Source: Bacillota bacterium
Lineage (GTDB): Bacteria > Bacillota > DTU025
Direction of reading: 5' to 3'
DNA length: 11,646 nt
Assembly (NCBI GenBank): GCA_012842765.1
Contig: DUWJ01000129.1
Coordinates: 1-11,646, forward strand
Shown here: positions 1 to 7,070 of the stretch, piece after piece
Layout of the letters: each line of letters opens with the position of its first letter
How positions within the stretch are numbered: position 1 is the first letter of the stretch
Position numbers and translations under genes: made by a program
The notes under the pieces: generated by a model
What the model saw: only the letters and a program-made list of their open reading frames with translations
Databases searched by the model: none
Told to the model about the DNA's origin: nothing

Positions 1-486
1 AAATCCGTCCGCCCAGAGCGTCACGAGGCCTATTTTGTTTTCACTGTCCAGGAAGAGCTGGGTCTGCGTGGTGCCAAGGCAGCGGCATATGGCATCAATC
101 CCGATGTTGGGATAGCGGTGGATGTTACAACCTGGGGTGATACTCCTGAATGCGCGCCTTTTAACGTCGTGCTTGGAAAAGGCGTGGCTATCAAGGCGAA
201 GGATTCAAGTGTAATCGCTCATCCAAAGGTCAAAAACCTCATGATAGATGTTGCCGAGAAGAAGGGGATTCTATACCAGATGGAAGTCCTGGAACGCGGA
301 GGGACGGATGCGGGCGCTATTCACCTGACGCGTGAAGGCGTGCCTTCGGGGACGATCTCTATTCCGTGCAGATATGTTCACACTCCCTGCGAGATGGTGG
401 ACATGAGGGACGTTGACGCTGCAACCCGGCTGCTGGTGGGTGTGGTGGAAGAGTTGGCATCCTCTTCTGGCGGTGGTATACTCTAG
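1..486 (+). CDS. M42-family metallo-aminopeptidase, C-terminal fragment
   Basis: This is the last 161 residues of a peptidase whose start lies before the window; the frame is open from base 1 and ends at TAG. M42 enzymes (glutamyl/deblocking aminopeptidases, also annotated endoglucanase M) are cytoplasmic, oligomeric di-metal enzymes that trim short peptides. The fragment shows the family's late motifs in order: VFTVQEELGLRGA, holding the catalytic and metal-binding Glu pair (fragment residues 18-19), then DVTTWGDTPE with a metal-binding Asp at 41, and finally RYVHTPCEMVDMRDV with the last metal-binding His at 127. All ligands in the visible part are intact, so the enzyme should be active. 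The next gene starts 30 nt downstream, close enough for co-transcription. I infer general peptide turnover. Nothing here shows that it processes the neighbouring RiPP, though that is possible. Confidence 0.93.
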   Translation, partial: KSVRPERHEAYFVFTVQEELGLRGAKAAAYGINPDVGIAVDVTTWGDTPECAPFNVVLGKGVAIKAKDSSVIAHPKVKNLMIDVAEKKGILYQMEVLERGGTDAGAIHLTREGVPSGTISIPCRYVHTPCEMVDMRDVDAATRLLVGVVEELASSSGGGIL

Positions 487-516
487 ACGTGTAATCGGTC
501 AAACGGGGGAATAAGC

Positions 517-678
517 GTGAATACTGACAGCAAGAAGAATACGAAGCATGTAAAGACGATCATAGCATCTGATCTCAAGTCTACGGTGTCGTCAGGCGGT
601 TGCAGGGAGTGCCAGACCTCCTGCCAGTCTGCTTGCAAGACATCGTGTACGCTTGGGAACCAGGCTTGTCGGAGATAG
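517..678 (+). CDS. scfA: SCIFF ranthipeptide precursor (ScfA)
   Basis: This short gene encodes 53 residues from a GTG start, with GGGGGA at 505-510 placed 6 nt upstream. The C-terminal core CRECQTSCQSACKTSC is almost the family signature, and the six cysteines are at 29, 32, 36, 40, 44 and 51. The N-terminal leader contains KHVKTI, as usual in SCIFF peptides, but the peptide runs about 7 residues longer at its N terminus than the common 45-46. In the family a radical SAM maturase joins cysteine sulfur to a threonine backbone or side-chain carbon, giving a ranthipeptide. As I recall, the characterised clostridial peptide has an i to i+5 Cys-Thr bridge, which here would be C40-T45. The mature product's role is not settled; a signalling role in clostridia has been proposed. 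The maturase gene overlaps or immediately follows, confirming the call. Confidence 0.96.
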   Translation: MNTDSKKNTKHVKTIIASDLKSTVSSGGCRECQTSCQSACKTSCTLGNQACRR

Positions 679-2117
679 CCGACATACTGGATATTGAGCG
701 AAGGCGTCCGTCGGCAGCTGGAATCAGGCGCAATTGGCACTGGTTCCAGGCAGCGGACGCTCGTTTCCTTCTTGACGTCCAGTCTGGCAGCTTGCATGCC
801 ATTGATGATGCGGCATGGGACGTTTTGGAGGCGCTCGTATCCTCCTGTGATCAAGCTGGAACTCGGGAGTGCGCTGCGGCAGATCTTGCTGCCGCGGCAG
901 GCGTTGACGTCAGTCAAACAGAGGAGATTCTGCACGACCTAGCTGTGCTGATTGATGAGGGAACCCTTGCATGGCCTGACGATGAGGATCCAGTCCCGTC
1001 GGCACTTGGCCCCGGGGTGGTCAAAGCCATGTGCCTCCATGTGGCGCATGATTGCGACATGAGGTGCGGATACTGCTTTGCTGGTACGGGAGGGTTCGGA
1101 GGAAGGCGAAGCCTGATGCCGCCTGAGATCGCATGCGCTGCGCTCGATCTTCTCTTCGACATTAGCGGCCACGTGAAGCACCTTGATGTCGACTTTTTCG
1201 GCGGAGAGCCGCTTCTGGCCATGGATACGGTGGTTCGAGCGGTAGAGCATGGCCGGAAACTAGAGGCGGAGACAGGAAAAGTATTGAAGTTTACCATCAC
1301 GACGAACGCAACTCGCCTCACGCCTGAAATTGGGAAGTTTCTCAATGACAATCAGATTGCGGCGGTGCTCAGCCTCGATGGAAGGCCCCAGGTCCATGAT
1401 GCAGTCCGCAAGGGCGCCTCCGGCGAATCTACATTTGATCGCTGTTCTGCAAATGCGCTCAGTTTCGTTAAGACTCGCCCTGAGGGCCCTGATGGCGAGT
1501 ACTACGCGCGGGGCACGTATACGAGAAAGAACACGGATTTCGTGGAAGACGTGCTTTTCCTCGCGGACATGGGTTTTGCAAGTATATCTTTCGAGCCTGT
1601 CGTTTCGCCGCCATCATCTCCTTATTCGATTCGCGAATCCGATCTCGACGAGATCTATAGGTCATACGATAGACTCGTTCGCGAGATGGACGCGAGAAGT
1701 GAGGAGGGACGGGGATTTCGTTTTTTCCATTTCGACCTTGACGTGGCTAAGGGTCCGTGCCTTGCCAAACGGTTGCTTGGGTGCGGGGCCGGGCGGGAAT
1801 ACGTGGCAGTGACCCCAGACGGGGAGCTCTATCCATGCCATCAGTTTGTGGGCAGGGAGGGCTTCGTGATGGGAGATGTGTTCCACGGGATTGAAAAGCC
1901 TGAGATAGGCGAGAGGTTCGGCGCTGCGCATATATATGCTAAGGAGGCGTGCCGCGATTGCTGGGCGCGGTATTTGTGTTCCGGCGGGTGCCATGCTAAC
2001 GCGCACCAAATGAACGGAACCTTAATGGAGCCATACGCCATAGGATGTATGATAACGCGCAAACGCCTGGAGAGCGCTCTCGCTTTTGCAGGCCTCGAAT
2101 CGTTGCGCTGCGCCTGA
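666..2117 (+). CDS. scfB: SCIFF maturase, SPASM-domain radical SAM enzyme (ScfB)
   Basis: This enzyme installs the thioether link(s) in the SCIFF peptide, using a radical made from S-adenosylmethionine. Numbering from TTG 666 (483 aa), residues about 30-110 resemble the peptide-recognition domain, with LLDVQSGSLHAIDDAAWDVL typical of this maturase family. The radical SAM site is CDMRCGYC (Cys130, 134, 137), and the strand motif FFGGEPLL follows. The C-terminal SPASM domain has Cys365, 373, 391, 429, 432, 438, 442 and 461, enough for two auxiliary iron-sulfur clusters. The start is uncertain. The frame stays open back to TTG 600 inside scfA, no ATG lies near the expected N terminus, and GGGA at 656-659 sits 6 nt before TTG 666. 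CTG 687 and ATT 690 are alternatives. The 13-nt overlap suggests translational coupling to the precursor. Function is near certain; the start is not. Confidence 0.93.
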   Translation: MSEIADILDIERRRPSAAGIRRNWHWFQAADARFLLDVQSGSLHAIDDAAWDVLEALVSSCDQAGTRECAAADLAAAAGVDVSQTEEILHDLAVLIDEGTLAWPDDEDPVPSALGPGVVKAMCLHVAHDCDMRCGYCFAGTGGFGGRRSLMPPEIACAALDLLFDISGHVKHLDVDFFGGEPLLAMDTVVRAVEHGRKLEAETGKVLKFTITTNATRLTPEIGKFLNDNQIAAVLSLDGRPQVHDAVRKGASGESTFDRCSANALSFVKTRPEGPDGEYYARGTYTRKNTDFVEDVLFLADMGFASISFEPVVSPPSSPYSIRESDLDEIYRSYDRLVREMDARSEEGRGFRFFHFDLDVAKGPCLAKRLLGCGAGREYVAVTPDGELYPCHQFVGREGFVMGDVFHGIEKPEIGERFGAAHIYAKEACRDCWARYLCSGGCHANAHQMNGTLMEPYAIGCMITRKRLESALAFAGLESLRCA

Positions 2118-2183
2118 GTGATGGCGCCGCCAGGCAAGGTTTTGCTGATGTGACAGGTTTGTGCCGGACCGGAATGTTACCAT

Positions 2184-2206
2184 GTCCTCGGTGTCTAGCC
2201 GAGGAC
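2184..2206 (+). promoter_or_regulatory. Perfect 8-bp hairpin upstream of the sigma-factor gene
   Basis: GTCCTCGG at 2184-2191 and CCGAGGAC at 2199-2206 are exact inverted repeats around a 7-nt loop. No T-run follows, so a classical intrinsic terminator for scfB is unlikely. A weak promoter-like pair sits just upstream: GTGACA at 2150-2155 and AATGTT at 2173-2178, spaced 17 nt. If real, the transcript would begin almost at the hairpin, giving the sigma-factor mRNA a structured 5' end. A protein-binding operator or a weak terminator are alternatives. Confidence 0.45.
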
Positions 2207-2230
2207 TTCGACATTCTGGGAGGTATGGCA

Positions 2231-2869
2231 ATGCAGAACGTTGCTTTGTTGCCCGAGCTTCAGTTGATTGCAGCCGTTCAGGAGGAGAATTGTGGCGAGG
2301 CTTTTGCCGAGTTGCTCGACAGGTATTCCAGGGCAATCTACGTATGGACTAAGCCTTTCTTCAACGAGGATGTGGTAAGCAGGGATGATCTGTTACAGGA
2401 AGCCCGGCTTGGATTCCTAGCGGCGGTGCGCGCATACAATCCTAAGCTTGCATCATTCTTCACATTTGCGGAGTTGTGTGTGAATCGAAGACTGTGCAGC
2501 GTTGCAAGGTCATTCCGGCGTTCGAAGAACACCCCTCCGGCGCCGGTTCTTCCGCTATGGGGTTCTGCTAGATCGTGGGATTCAGATGACCGGAACCTCA
2601 TTGAATCTGTAGCCGATACTGATGCTGTCGATCCAGTCGAAGAAGCAATTGCGCATGATTCTGCAGCAAGAATCATGAATGTGGCGTCTAGTGCGCTCTC
2701 AACGTTGGAGCTTGAAGTCTTCAAGGGGCTGGCTGAAGGGGCGTCCTACAGAGAACTTGCCGTAAACATGGGTGTGGAAACGAAGACAGTCGACAATGCA
2801 GCATTCCGGGCAAGGAGGAAGTTGCGGGAGCTTATGTTCCAGGAGATAGAGAGGGACGTGACGGCCTGA
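2231..2869 (+). CDS. SigH-like sigma-70 family RNA polymerase sigma factor
   Basis: The 212-residue product has the size and order of the Spo0H/SigH group, which directs RNA polymerase to alternative promoters. Region 2 contains DLLQEARLGFLAAVRAYNP (from residue 53), and then SFFTFAELCVNRRL, a close match to the SigH-type region 2.4 helix. Region 4 (about 155-201) has a helix-turn-helix ending in KTVDNAAFRARRKLREL, again SigH-like. I chose ATG 2231 because GGGAGG at 2218-2223 lies 7 nt upstream; ATG 2225 is too close. The frame extends further upstream, but that part is not sigma-like. The orthologous sigH normally sits near rpmG-secE-nusG, so this copy beside WYL regulators may be a paralogue with its own regulon. 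No anti-sigma gene is visible. The downstream WYL gene begins 28 nt later, which suggests an operon. Confidence 0.9.
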   Translation: MQNVALLPELQLIAAVQEENCGEAFAELLDRYSRAIYVWTKPFFNEDVVSRDDLLQEARLGFLAAVRAYNPKLASFFTFAELCVNRRLCSVARSFRRSKNTPPAPVLPLWGSARSWDSDDRNLIESVADTDAVDPVEEAIAHDSAARIMNVASSALSTLELEVFKGLAEGASYRELAVNMGVETKTVDNAAFRARRKLRELMFQEIERDVTA

Positions 2870-2897
2870 TGTCGAATTGTCTTCTGGGTGATTGCAT

Positions 2898-4232
2898 ATG
2901 GCTGGAGGAAGAGATACCAGGCTATTATCGATACTCGAGATGGTGGAGTCGTCTGGGGGGTCATGCCAGGTTGACACCATTCTCGAAGCTTTCGACATAT
3001 CCATGCGAACTCTCCAACGCGATTTGGCGAAACTGAGGATGGTTGGGGCAAAGATTGAAATACGTGATGCCCTAGTCGTCTGCGAAGACGATGGCGGCGG
3101 ATACCACGCTAGGTCCTCAGAAGCTGCCATGCGACAGCTGGCCATCCTCACATACCTTACAGGTGGCCCCTCAACCATAACAAGCATAGTAACGTATCTG
3201 AATGACCCCATACGCGACTTTAGCATCGACGAACGGACTGTGAGGCGCGACGTGGATTACCTGGAGTCTCGCGGCCTTGTGGAGGCTCCCGGCCAGTGGA
3301 GCGAGCCCGGTGGGAAAACCGGGCCATCCTGCCGCGGCGAATGTGTCGATAGATCAGGCGCGTACAGGCTGAGCAGTGCATTCATGCCAAGATTTTCGCT
3401 GACCTGCGATGAGTTGGTGGCGGTGGTGCTTGCGCTGGAGTCTGCGCCGGAGGCGGTGGCTGACCACGCTACTGTTGTTTCCATCCGCGACAAACTCCTT
3501 GCGAGTGTGGCGCCGCAGACGGGGCCTGCTCATTATGTAACTAGACGAAGGTTTACCAAGGGCCGGACTCGAAGGTCGGATCCGGCCATACTTAGGAAGG
3601 TTGATACCCTGGAGTTGGCGTCGCTGGAGGGCCGGGTCGTGAGGATCAGGTATCGGGGCACGGGCGATGGGGCGAGCAAGGTCAGAGACGTAGAGCCGTT
3701 GGGGGTAGTCTACTACTGGTTTCATGATGCATGGTATCTCGTTGCTCGCTGCCGAAGGGCGGATGAGCTAAGGCACTTCAGGGTGGATCGGATTGACGGG
3801 ATGATGCTGACTTCCGACAGATACGAGTATCCAGAGGATTTTGATTTATCGGATTACACCTCCGAGATGTGGGGAGTCTACGCTGGCGAACCTACTTCAG
3901 TGAAGGTTTTGTTCTTTGATGAGATGAATGTGGTGGATAGGCTTCATGCAGAGGTGTTGGGAAGGCCTTCCGCTCGACTATGCCAGGTGGACGATGGGGT
4001 ATGGGAACTTGTCGACACGGTGATGGGGCTTTCCGAGTTCAGAACGTGGCTGCGAACATTCGGGAGTTCTGCGGTGGTTATCGAGCCTGAAAACTTAAGA
4101 AATCAGCTTATTGCCAGTGCTGAAAGGATGAAGGAGATCTATTCTGGCCCTTCGGTCATGGCAGGGGCTGGGGAGGCGAAGGAGGACGCTATCCATGTGG
4201 GAGGCAGGCGCACAGGAAGTCCTGAGGGATGA
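2898..4232 (+). CDS. WYL-domain transcriptional regulator with two helix-turn-helix segments
   Basis: This 444-residue protein is a probable DNA-binding regulator that responds to a small ligand or nucleic acid through its WYL domain. The N-terminal winged HTH spans about 5-55 (VDTILEAFDISMRTLQRDL). A second HTH-like block at about 75-130 contains SIDERTVRRDVDYLESRGLV, so the N-terminal half is longer than in simple WYL regulators. The WYL domain follows from about 235, and the literal W279-Y280-L281 lies in HDAWYLVARC, followed by RHFRVDRIDGM. A C-terminal WCX segment ends with EFRTWLRTFGSSAVVIEP. ATG 2898 is preferred over TTG 2892 because GGGTG at 2886-2890 sits 7 nt before it. The gene's 3' end overlaps the next WYL gene by 38 nt. 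WYL proteins can activate or repress; direction and ligand cannot be read here. Confidence 0.88.
   Translation: MAGGRDTRLLSILEMVESSGGSCQVDTILEAFDISMRTLQRDLAKLRMVGAKIEIRDALVVCEDDGGGYHARSSEAAMRQLAILTYLTGGPSTITSIVTYLNDPIRDFSIDERTVRRDVDYLESRGLVEAPGQWSEPGGKTGPSCRGECVDRSGAYRLSSAFMPRFSLTCDELVAVVLALESAPEAVADHATVVSIRDKLLASVAPQTGPAHYVTRRRFTKGRTRRSDPAILRKVDTLELASLEGRVVRIRYRGTGDGASKVRDVEPLGVVYYWFHDAWYLVARCRRADELRHFRVDRIDGMMLTSDRYEYPEDFDLSDYTSEMWGVYAGEPTSVKVLFFDEMNVVDRLHAEVLGRPSARLCQVDDGVWELVDTVMGLSEFRTWLRTFGSSAVVIEPENLRNQLIASAERMKEIYSGPSVMAGAGEAKEDAIHVGGRRTGSPEG
4179..4185 (+). promoter_or_regulatory. Shine-Dalgarno deciding the start of the second WYL gene
   Basis: AAGGAGG lies 9 nt before ATG 4195, inside the 3' end of the upstream gene. 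It supports the long start with a 38-nt overlap over the shorter in-frame ATG 4234, which has only GAGGG 5 nt upstream. Confidence 0.65.
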
Positions 4233-5313
4233 GATGTTCTGGCGCATAATACGAGTGATTAATCTGCTGTTGGCCTCGGGCAAGGGCATGAGCGTGGCAG
4301 AACTTGCAGCTGCATGCGAGGCTACGCCCGAGGTAATTCGCGATGATATCCAACGCCTGTCAGAATACATGCGTGCCCCATTGATGAGCAACTTGGATCA
4401 AGGGTGCGATGCCTGTGATGACGACGATCCTCTCTGTCCCGATCAGGAGGTATGGAGCCTTGCCTCTAAGGATTTCGCTTTTCCAATTACGTCTCTTTCA
4501 GTGAAGGAAGCAAGAACTCTCTTGGCCATACTTAAGGGGTCTGAGCCTTCATGCGGGGCTGCTACGTCCGCTTGTGGCGGTGATGCGAAACGCGATGGAA
4601 TGGGTGGCGCTGAGCGGGCAGTGTCAAAGCTAGAGGCGAGCCTTATCAAGGCCGGTTCATCTGATGAAGTCGCTCTTGCTGCGAGCAGGCGGGTGGTCAA
4701 GGCAGGACGGACGATGTATGGCGAGGGACAGGAGGAATCGAAGCTTGATGCCTTGGGCCTCTTCGTGGCGAGGAGGGAACCCATACACATCTCGTATGTG
4801 AATGCGTCAGGGCAGAGAAGTGAGCGTGACACCTGTCCTGTCGCCCTCGTCTACGATTGGAGGACGTGCGCGTGGTATCTGTACGGATACAATGAGAGGC
4901 ACGGAGGATATCGACACTACAGGGTATCGCGAATTCTCGGATATGGTCCGTCAAGTGTCGAGATAGATGCGCCATCCGATGAGGAAGTCGAAAGACACGT
5001 GAAGACGTGTTGGGGAGTGGAATGCAGCTGCGAACAGGTGGAAGTTGTGGTTCGCTTCCTCAACGACTTCAATGTCATCGAGAGGATGTATGCCGACACG
5101 GCTGATCGGCCGGATGCTGTGTATGAGGTTCAGACGGATGGGTCGGTGATCTATCGAGACATGATGCCCGGCTGGAACGAGTTTCGCACCTGGGTGGCCA
5201 CGTTCGGGGAATCAGCCGAGATTCTCGCGCCTCCGGAGTTGAGGCAGAGTATGGCGGAGGCTGTGGATAGGGTGTTGGATAGGTATGAAAAAGTCGGCAT
5301 GCTGTTGGGGTAG
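4195..5313 (+). CDS. WYL-domain transcriptional regulator, second of a tandem pair
   Basis: This 372-residue protein is a second WYL regulator, translated from a strong ribosome site inside its partner's gene. An N-terminal HTH occupies about 14-62 (SVAELAAACEATPEVIRDDI). A linker holds an acidic cysteine cluster, CDACDDDDPLC, with Cys71, 74 and 81. The WYL domain contains EPIHISYVNASGQRSERDTC, then the literal W227-Y228-L229 in CAWYLYGY, then YRHYRVSRILGY. The C-terminal WCX part ends with EFRTWVATFGESAEILAPPE, very like the end of its neighbour. The two share domain plan but diverge clearly, and this one lacks the second HTH. Overlapping WYL genes recall PafB/PafC of actinobacteria, which act together in a DNA-damage response; that parallel is inference. 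A hairpin terminator follows 127 nt after the stop. Confidence 0.87.
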   Translation: MWEAGAQEVLRDEMFWRIIRVINLLLASGKGMSVAELAAACEATPEVIRDDIQRLSEYMRAPLMSNLDQGCDACDDDDPLCPDQEVWSLASKDFAFPITSLSVKEARTLLAILKGSEPSCGAATSACGGDAKRDGMGGAERAVSKLEASLIKAGSSDEVALAASRRVVKAGRTMYGEGQEESKLDALGLFVARREPIHISYVNASGQRSERDTCPVALVYDWRTCAWYLYGYNERHGGYRHYRVSRILGYGPSSVEIDAPSDEEVERHVKTCWGVECSCEQVEVVVRFLNDFNVIERMYADTADRPDAVYEVQTDGSVIYRDMMPGWNEFRTWVATFGESAEILAPPELRQSMAEAVDRVLDRYEKVGMLLG

Positions 5314-5440
5314 AGAGACGTGGACAGACATGATCTTGGGAGCGGGCGGGGAGAATCGGGCTGTTGGCGCTTTCCATGGTCGCGCCGAGCGTGATTCGGC
5401 ATCTGAATGAAGAATATTGTCGGCACTGCAAGCATTAACA

Positions 5441-5470
5441 GGCGCGCCCTTCGGGGCGCGCCTCGCTTTA
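5441..5470 (+). terminator. Intrinsic terminator after the sigma/WYL/WYL unit
   Basis: GGCGCGCCC at 5441-5449 pairs exactly with GGGCGCGCC at 5454-5462 around a TTCG loop, a 9-bp all-GC stem closed by a very stable C(UUCG)G tetraloop. A short, imperfect T-rich tail (TCGCTTTA) follows. It separates the regulatory unit from the next operon. The weak T-run leaves some doubt about efficiency. Confidence 0.8.
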
Positions 5471-5525
5471 TGCCGGAAGAGTTATGAAGGGAAAGGGGGC
5501 GTAACGAAGAAATAGACAGTGCGAG

Positions 5526-5561
5526 TTAGCATTTGAAAGCTAAGCTTATACATATGGTAAT
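5526..5561 (+). promoter_or_regulatory. Candidate promoter with overlapping inverted repeat, upstream of the SbcD-like gene
   Basis: TTGAAA at 5533-5538 and GGTAAT at 5556-5561 are spaced 17 nt and could serve as -35 and -10 elements; the -10 matches only its TAAT part. The inverted repeat TTAGC (5526-5530) / GCTAA (5539-5543) flanks and overlaps the -35, so a regulator bound there would block polymerase. Some promoter is expected here because a terminator lies just upstream. Confidence 0.35.
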
Positions 5562-5652
5562 GGCAATGCATAACCAACATTAACGTCGCTATTTCGTGAA
5601 TTGCGGCGTATTACGATCTTCTGTGTTGCGGTTCATCACATTCTACAACTGC

Positions 5653-5659
5653 GGGAGGG
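5653..5659 (+). promoter_or_regulatory. Shine-Dalgarno deciding a TTG start
   Basis: GGGAGGG lies 7 nt before TTG 5667 and no comparable site precedes the upstream in-frame TTG 5601. It places translation initiation just before the SILHTSDLHLDH motif, where calcineurin-fold nucleases normally begin. Confidence 0.75.
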
Positions 5660-5666
5660 CAGGGTT

Positions 5667-7070
5667 TTGGAACCTGTGAGCATTCTGCACACGTCCGACC
5701 TTCACCTCGACCACGTGCTCACCGAGTACAGACGAGATGTTCGCGCTGTACGCCGTCGGGAACTGGTGGATACATTCAATTTCATTGTGAGTGAAGCAAT
5801 CCGGCTCAATGTGAGACTGGTGCTGATTCCGGGGGATTTGATCTGTGCGGATTCAGTGGCCGACTCGGTAGTTGAAGAGGTCCGTAATGGGTTTGCAAGG
5901 CTTGGCAGGAGTTCGATTTTTGTCGCGGTTACTCCGGGAGAAGCAGAAGAAAGCGGAGGTTTGGAGCTGCTTCGGGAGGCTTGCTCTGGGGAGAATGTTC
6001 ATCTTTTCATGGCAGAGGAATGGTCATCCGTTTCGCCTTTTCCGGGGGTCACTGTATGGGGACTGAGGACTACTTCTCGGAATTCCACTATGCCCGTTCT
6101 TTCCAACCTGGTTGTGGAGGGCTCGGGGATGCATGTAGGGTTGATGCATGGTACTTTCGCTGGGACTCCTGGGCTTGATTCTTCGATATGCCCTATTTCG
6201 CCCGATGCGCTTTCACAGTCTGGCCTCGATTACTTGGCCTTAGGCCATTACCATAACATGGTCAATTGCTCGGTGGGAAAGGCGACGTGCTGGTATTCGG
6301 GGTCACCGGTACACCTCAACTTTGATACGAGAGGTGAACGGCACGCACTTCTCGTGAGTCTGCGTGAAGATGGGACTCGCGTAAACCCCATGAAGGTTCC
6401 TAGTCGGCAGCATCGAGTCATTACTGTCGACATTGCGGGAAAGTCGGGAGCGGAAATTCGAGAACGCCTGAGTGACATGGCCAATGCTGAGCTGTGCTTA
6501 AGGGTTGAACTGGAGGGACGCGTGGATCCGGCTCTCAGACCCATCTTGGCAGGGCTGGCGAGAGAATTTGAGGATCGCTTTTTCCATCTCGAAGTTGCCG
6601 ACCGCACAGAATTGGTGGTGAGGGGGCCTAAGGGCGAAGATAGGAGGAGACCGGGCCGTGGCAGTACGCGGAAGGAAGTGCGTCTGCCCAGGACAGATCA
6701 ACCTGCAGGGAAGAACTATCATGCCAATTGCACCGGGATGGACGCGCTTGAGAGGGATCTACTCGAAGCGGAACAAACTTTCACAGCCAAGATGATAGCA
6801 TTACTGACGCAGTCCGAGGAGGCTAATGCGGCAGCTCCCGGGTCTTTTGCGGGGCAAAAGGACTCGCCCGAGTCTAGCTTTAAGGCGCGGCGTCCCGAAA
6901 GTGAGGGTTCGGGCGATCGGAGCCATGTTGACAATCCATATGGAGTTGAGCACTGGAAAGAGGTCGTGGATTGCGCTCTAGCGTTGGGACTCTCTGCTCT
7001 TGGGGAGGTATTCCGTGGTGATGATCGAGAAGCTGTTGGTTGCGGCGAGAAAAGGCGGCCCGACGATTGA
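5667..7070 (+). CDS. SbcD/Mre11/YhaO-like metallophosphoesterase, active site degenerate
   Basis: From TTG 5667 this is 467 residues, about the size of YhaO-type DNA-repair exonucleases. The calcineurin fold is recognisable: SDLHLDH (Asp11, His13), IPGDLICAD (Asp57), LMHGTFAG (His161) and LALGHYHN (His194, His196). The usual GNH(D/E) motif is replaced by PGEAEE (residues 90-95), so the Asn metal ligand and the catalytic His are missing, and GDxxD reads GDLIC. In Mre11-family nucleases those residues are needed for cleavage, so I infer weak or no nuclease activity, though metal or DNA binding may remain. A charged, low-complexity linker spans about 315-430, followed by HWKEVVDCALALGLSALGEV, like the C terminus of YhaO proteins. 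The 3' end overlaps the next gene by 56 nt, so the two products are probably made together as a complex. Confidence 0.8.
   Translation: MEPVSILHTSDLHLDHVLTEYRRDVRAVRRRELVDTFNFIVSEAIRLNVRLVLIPGDLICADSVADSVVEEVRNGFARLGRSSIFVAVTPGEAEESGGLELLREACSGENVHLFMAEEWSSVSPFPGVTVWGLRTTSRNSTMPVLSNLVVEGSGMHVGLMHGTFAGTPGLDSSICPISPDALSQSGLDYLALGHYHNMVNCSVGKATCWYSGSPVHLNFDTRGERHALLVSLREDGTRVNPMKVPSRQHRVITVDIAGKSGAEIRERLSDMANAELCLRVELEGRVDPALRPILAGLAREFEDRFFHLEVADRTELVVRGPKGEDRRRPGRGSTRKEVRLPRTDQPAGKNYHANCTGMDALERDLLEAEQTFTAKMIALLTQSEEANAAAPGSFAGQKDSPESSFKARRPESEGSGDRSHVDNPYGVEHWKEVVDCALALGLSALGEVFRGDDREAVGCGEKRRPDD
7002..7008 (+). promoter_or_regulatory. Shine-Dalgarno for the SbcC-like gene inside the upstream coding region
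   Basis: GGGGAGG lies 6 nt before GTG 7015, 9 nt before GTG 7018 and 12 nt before ATG 7021. GTG 7015 or 7018 therefore fits best. The TTG at 7000 overlaps the site itself and is not a credible start. Confidence 0.65.

Noticed and set aside
483..935. 150-codon minus-strand open frame over scfA and the 5' part of scfB
   Set aside because: It is antisense to two clearly identified genes and resembles no known family.
5384..5400. GCCGA / TCGGC inverted repeat as a terminator
   Set aside because: The stem is only 5 bp with a 7-nt loop and no T-run, and a much stronger hairpin follows at 5441.
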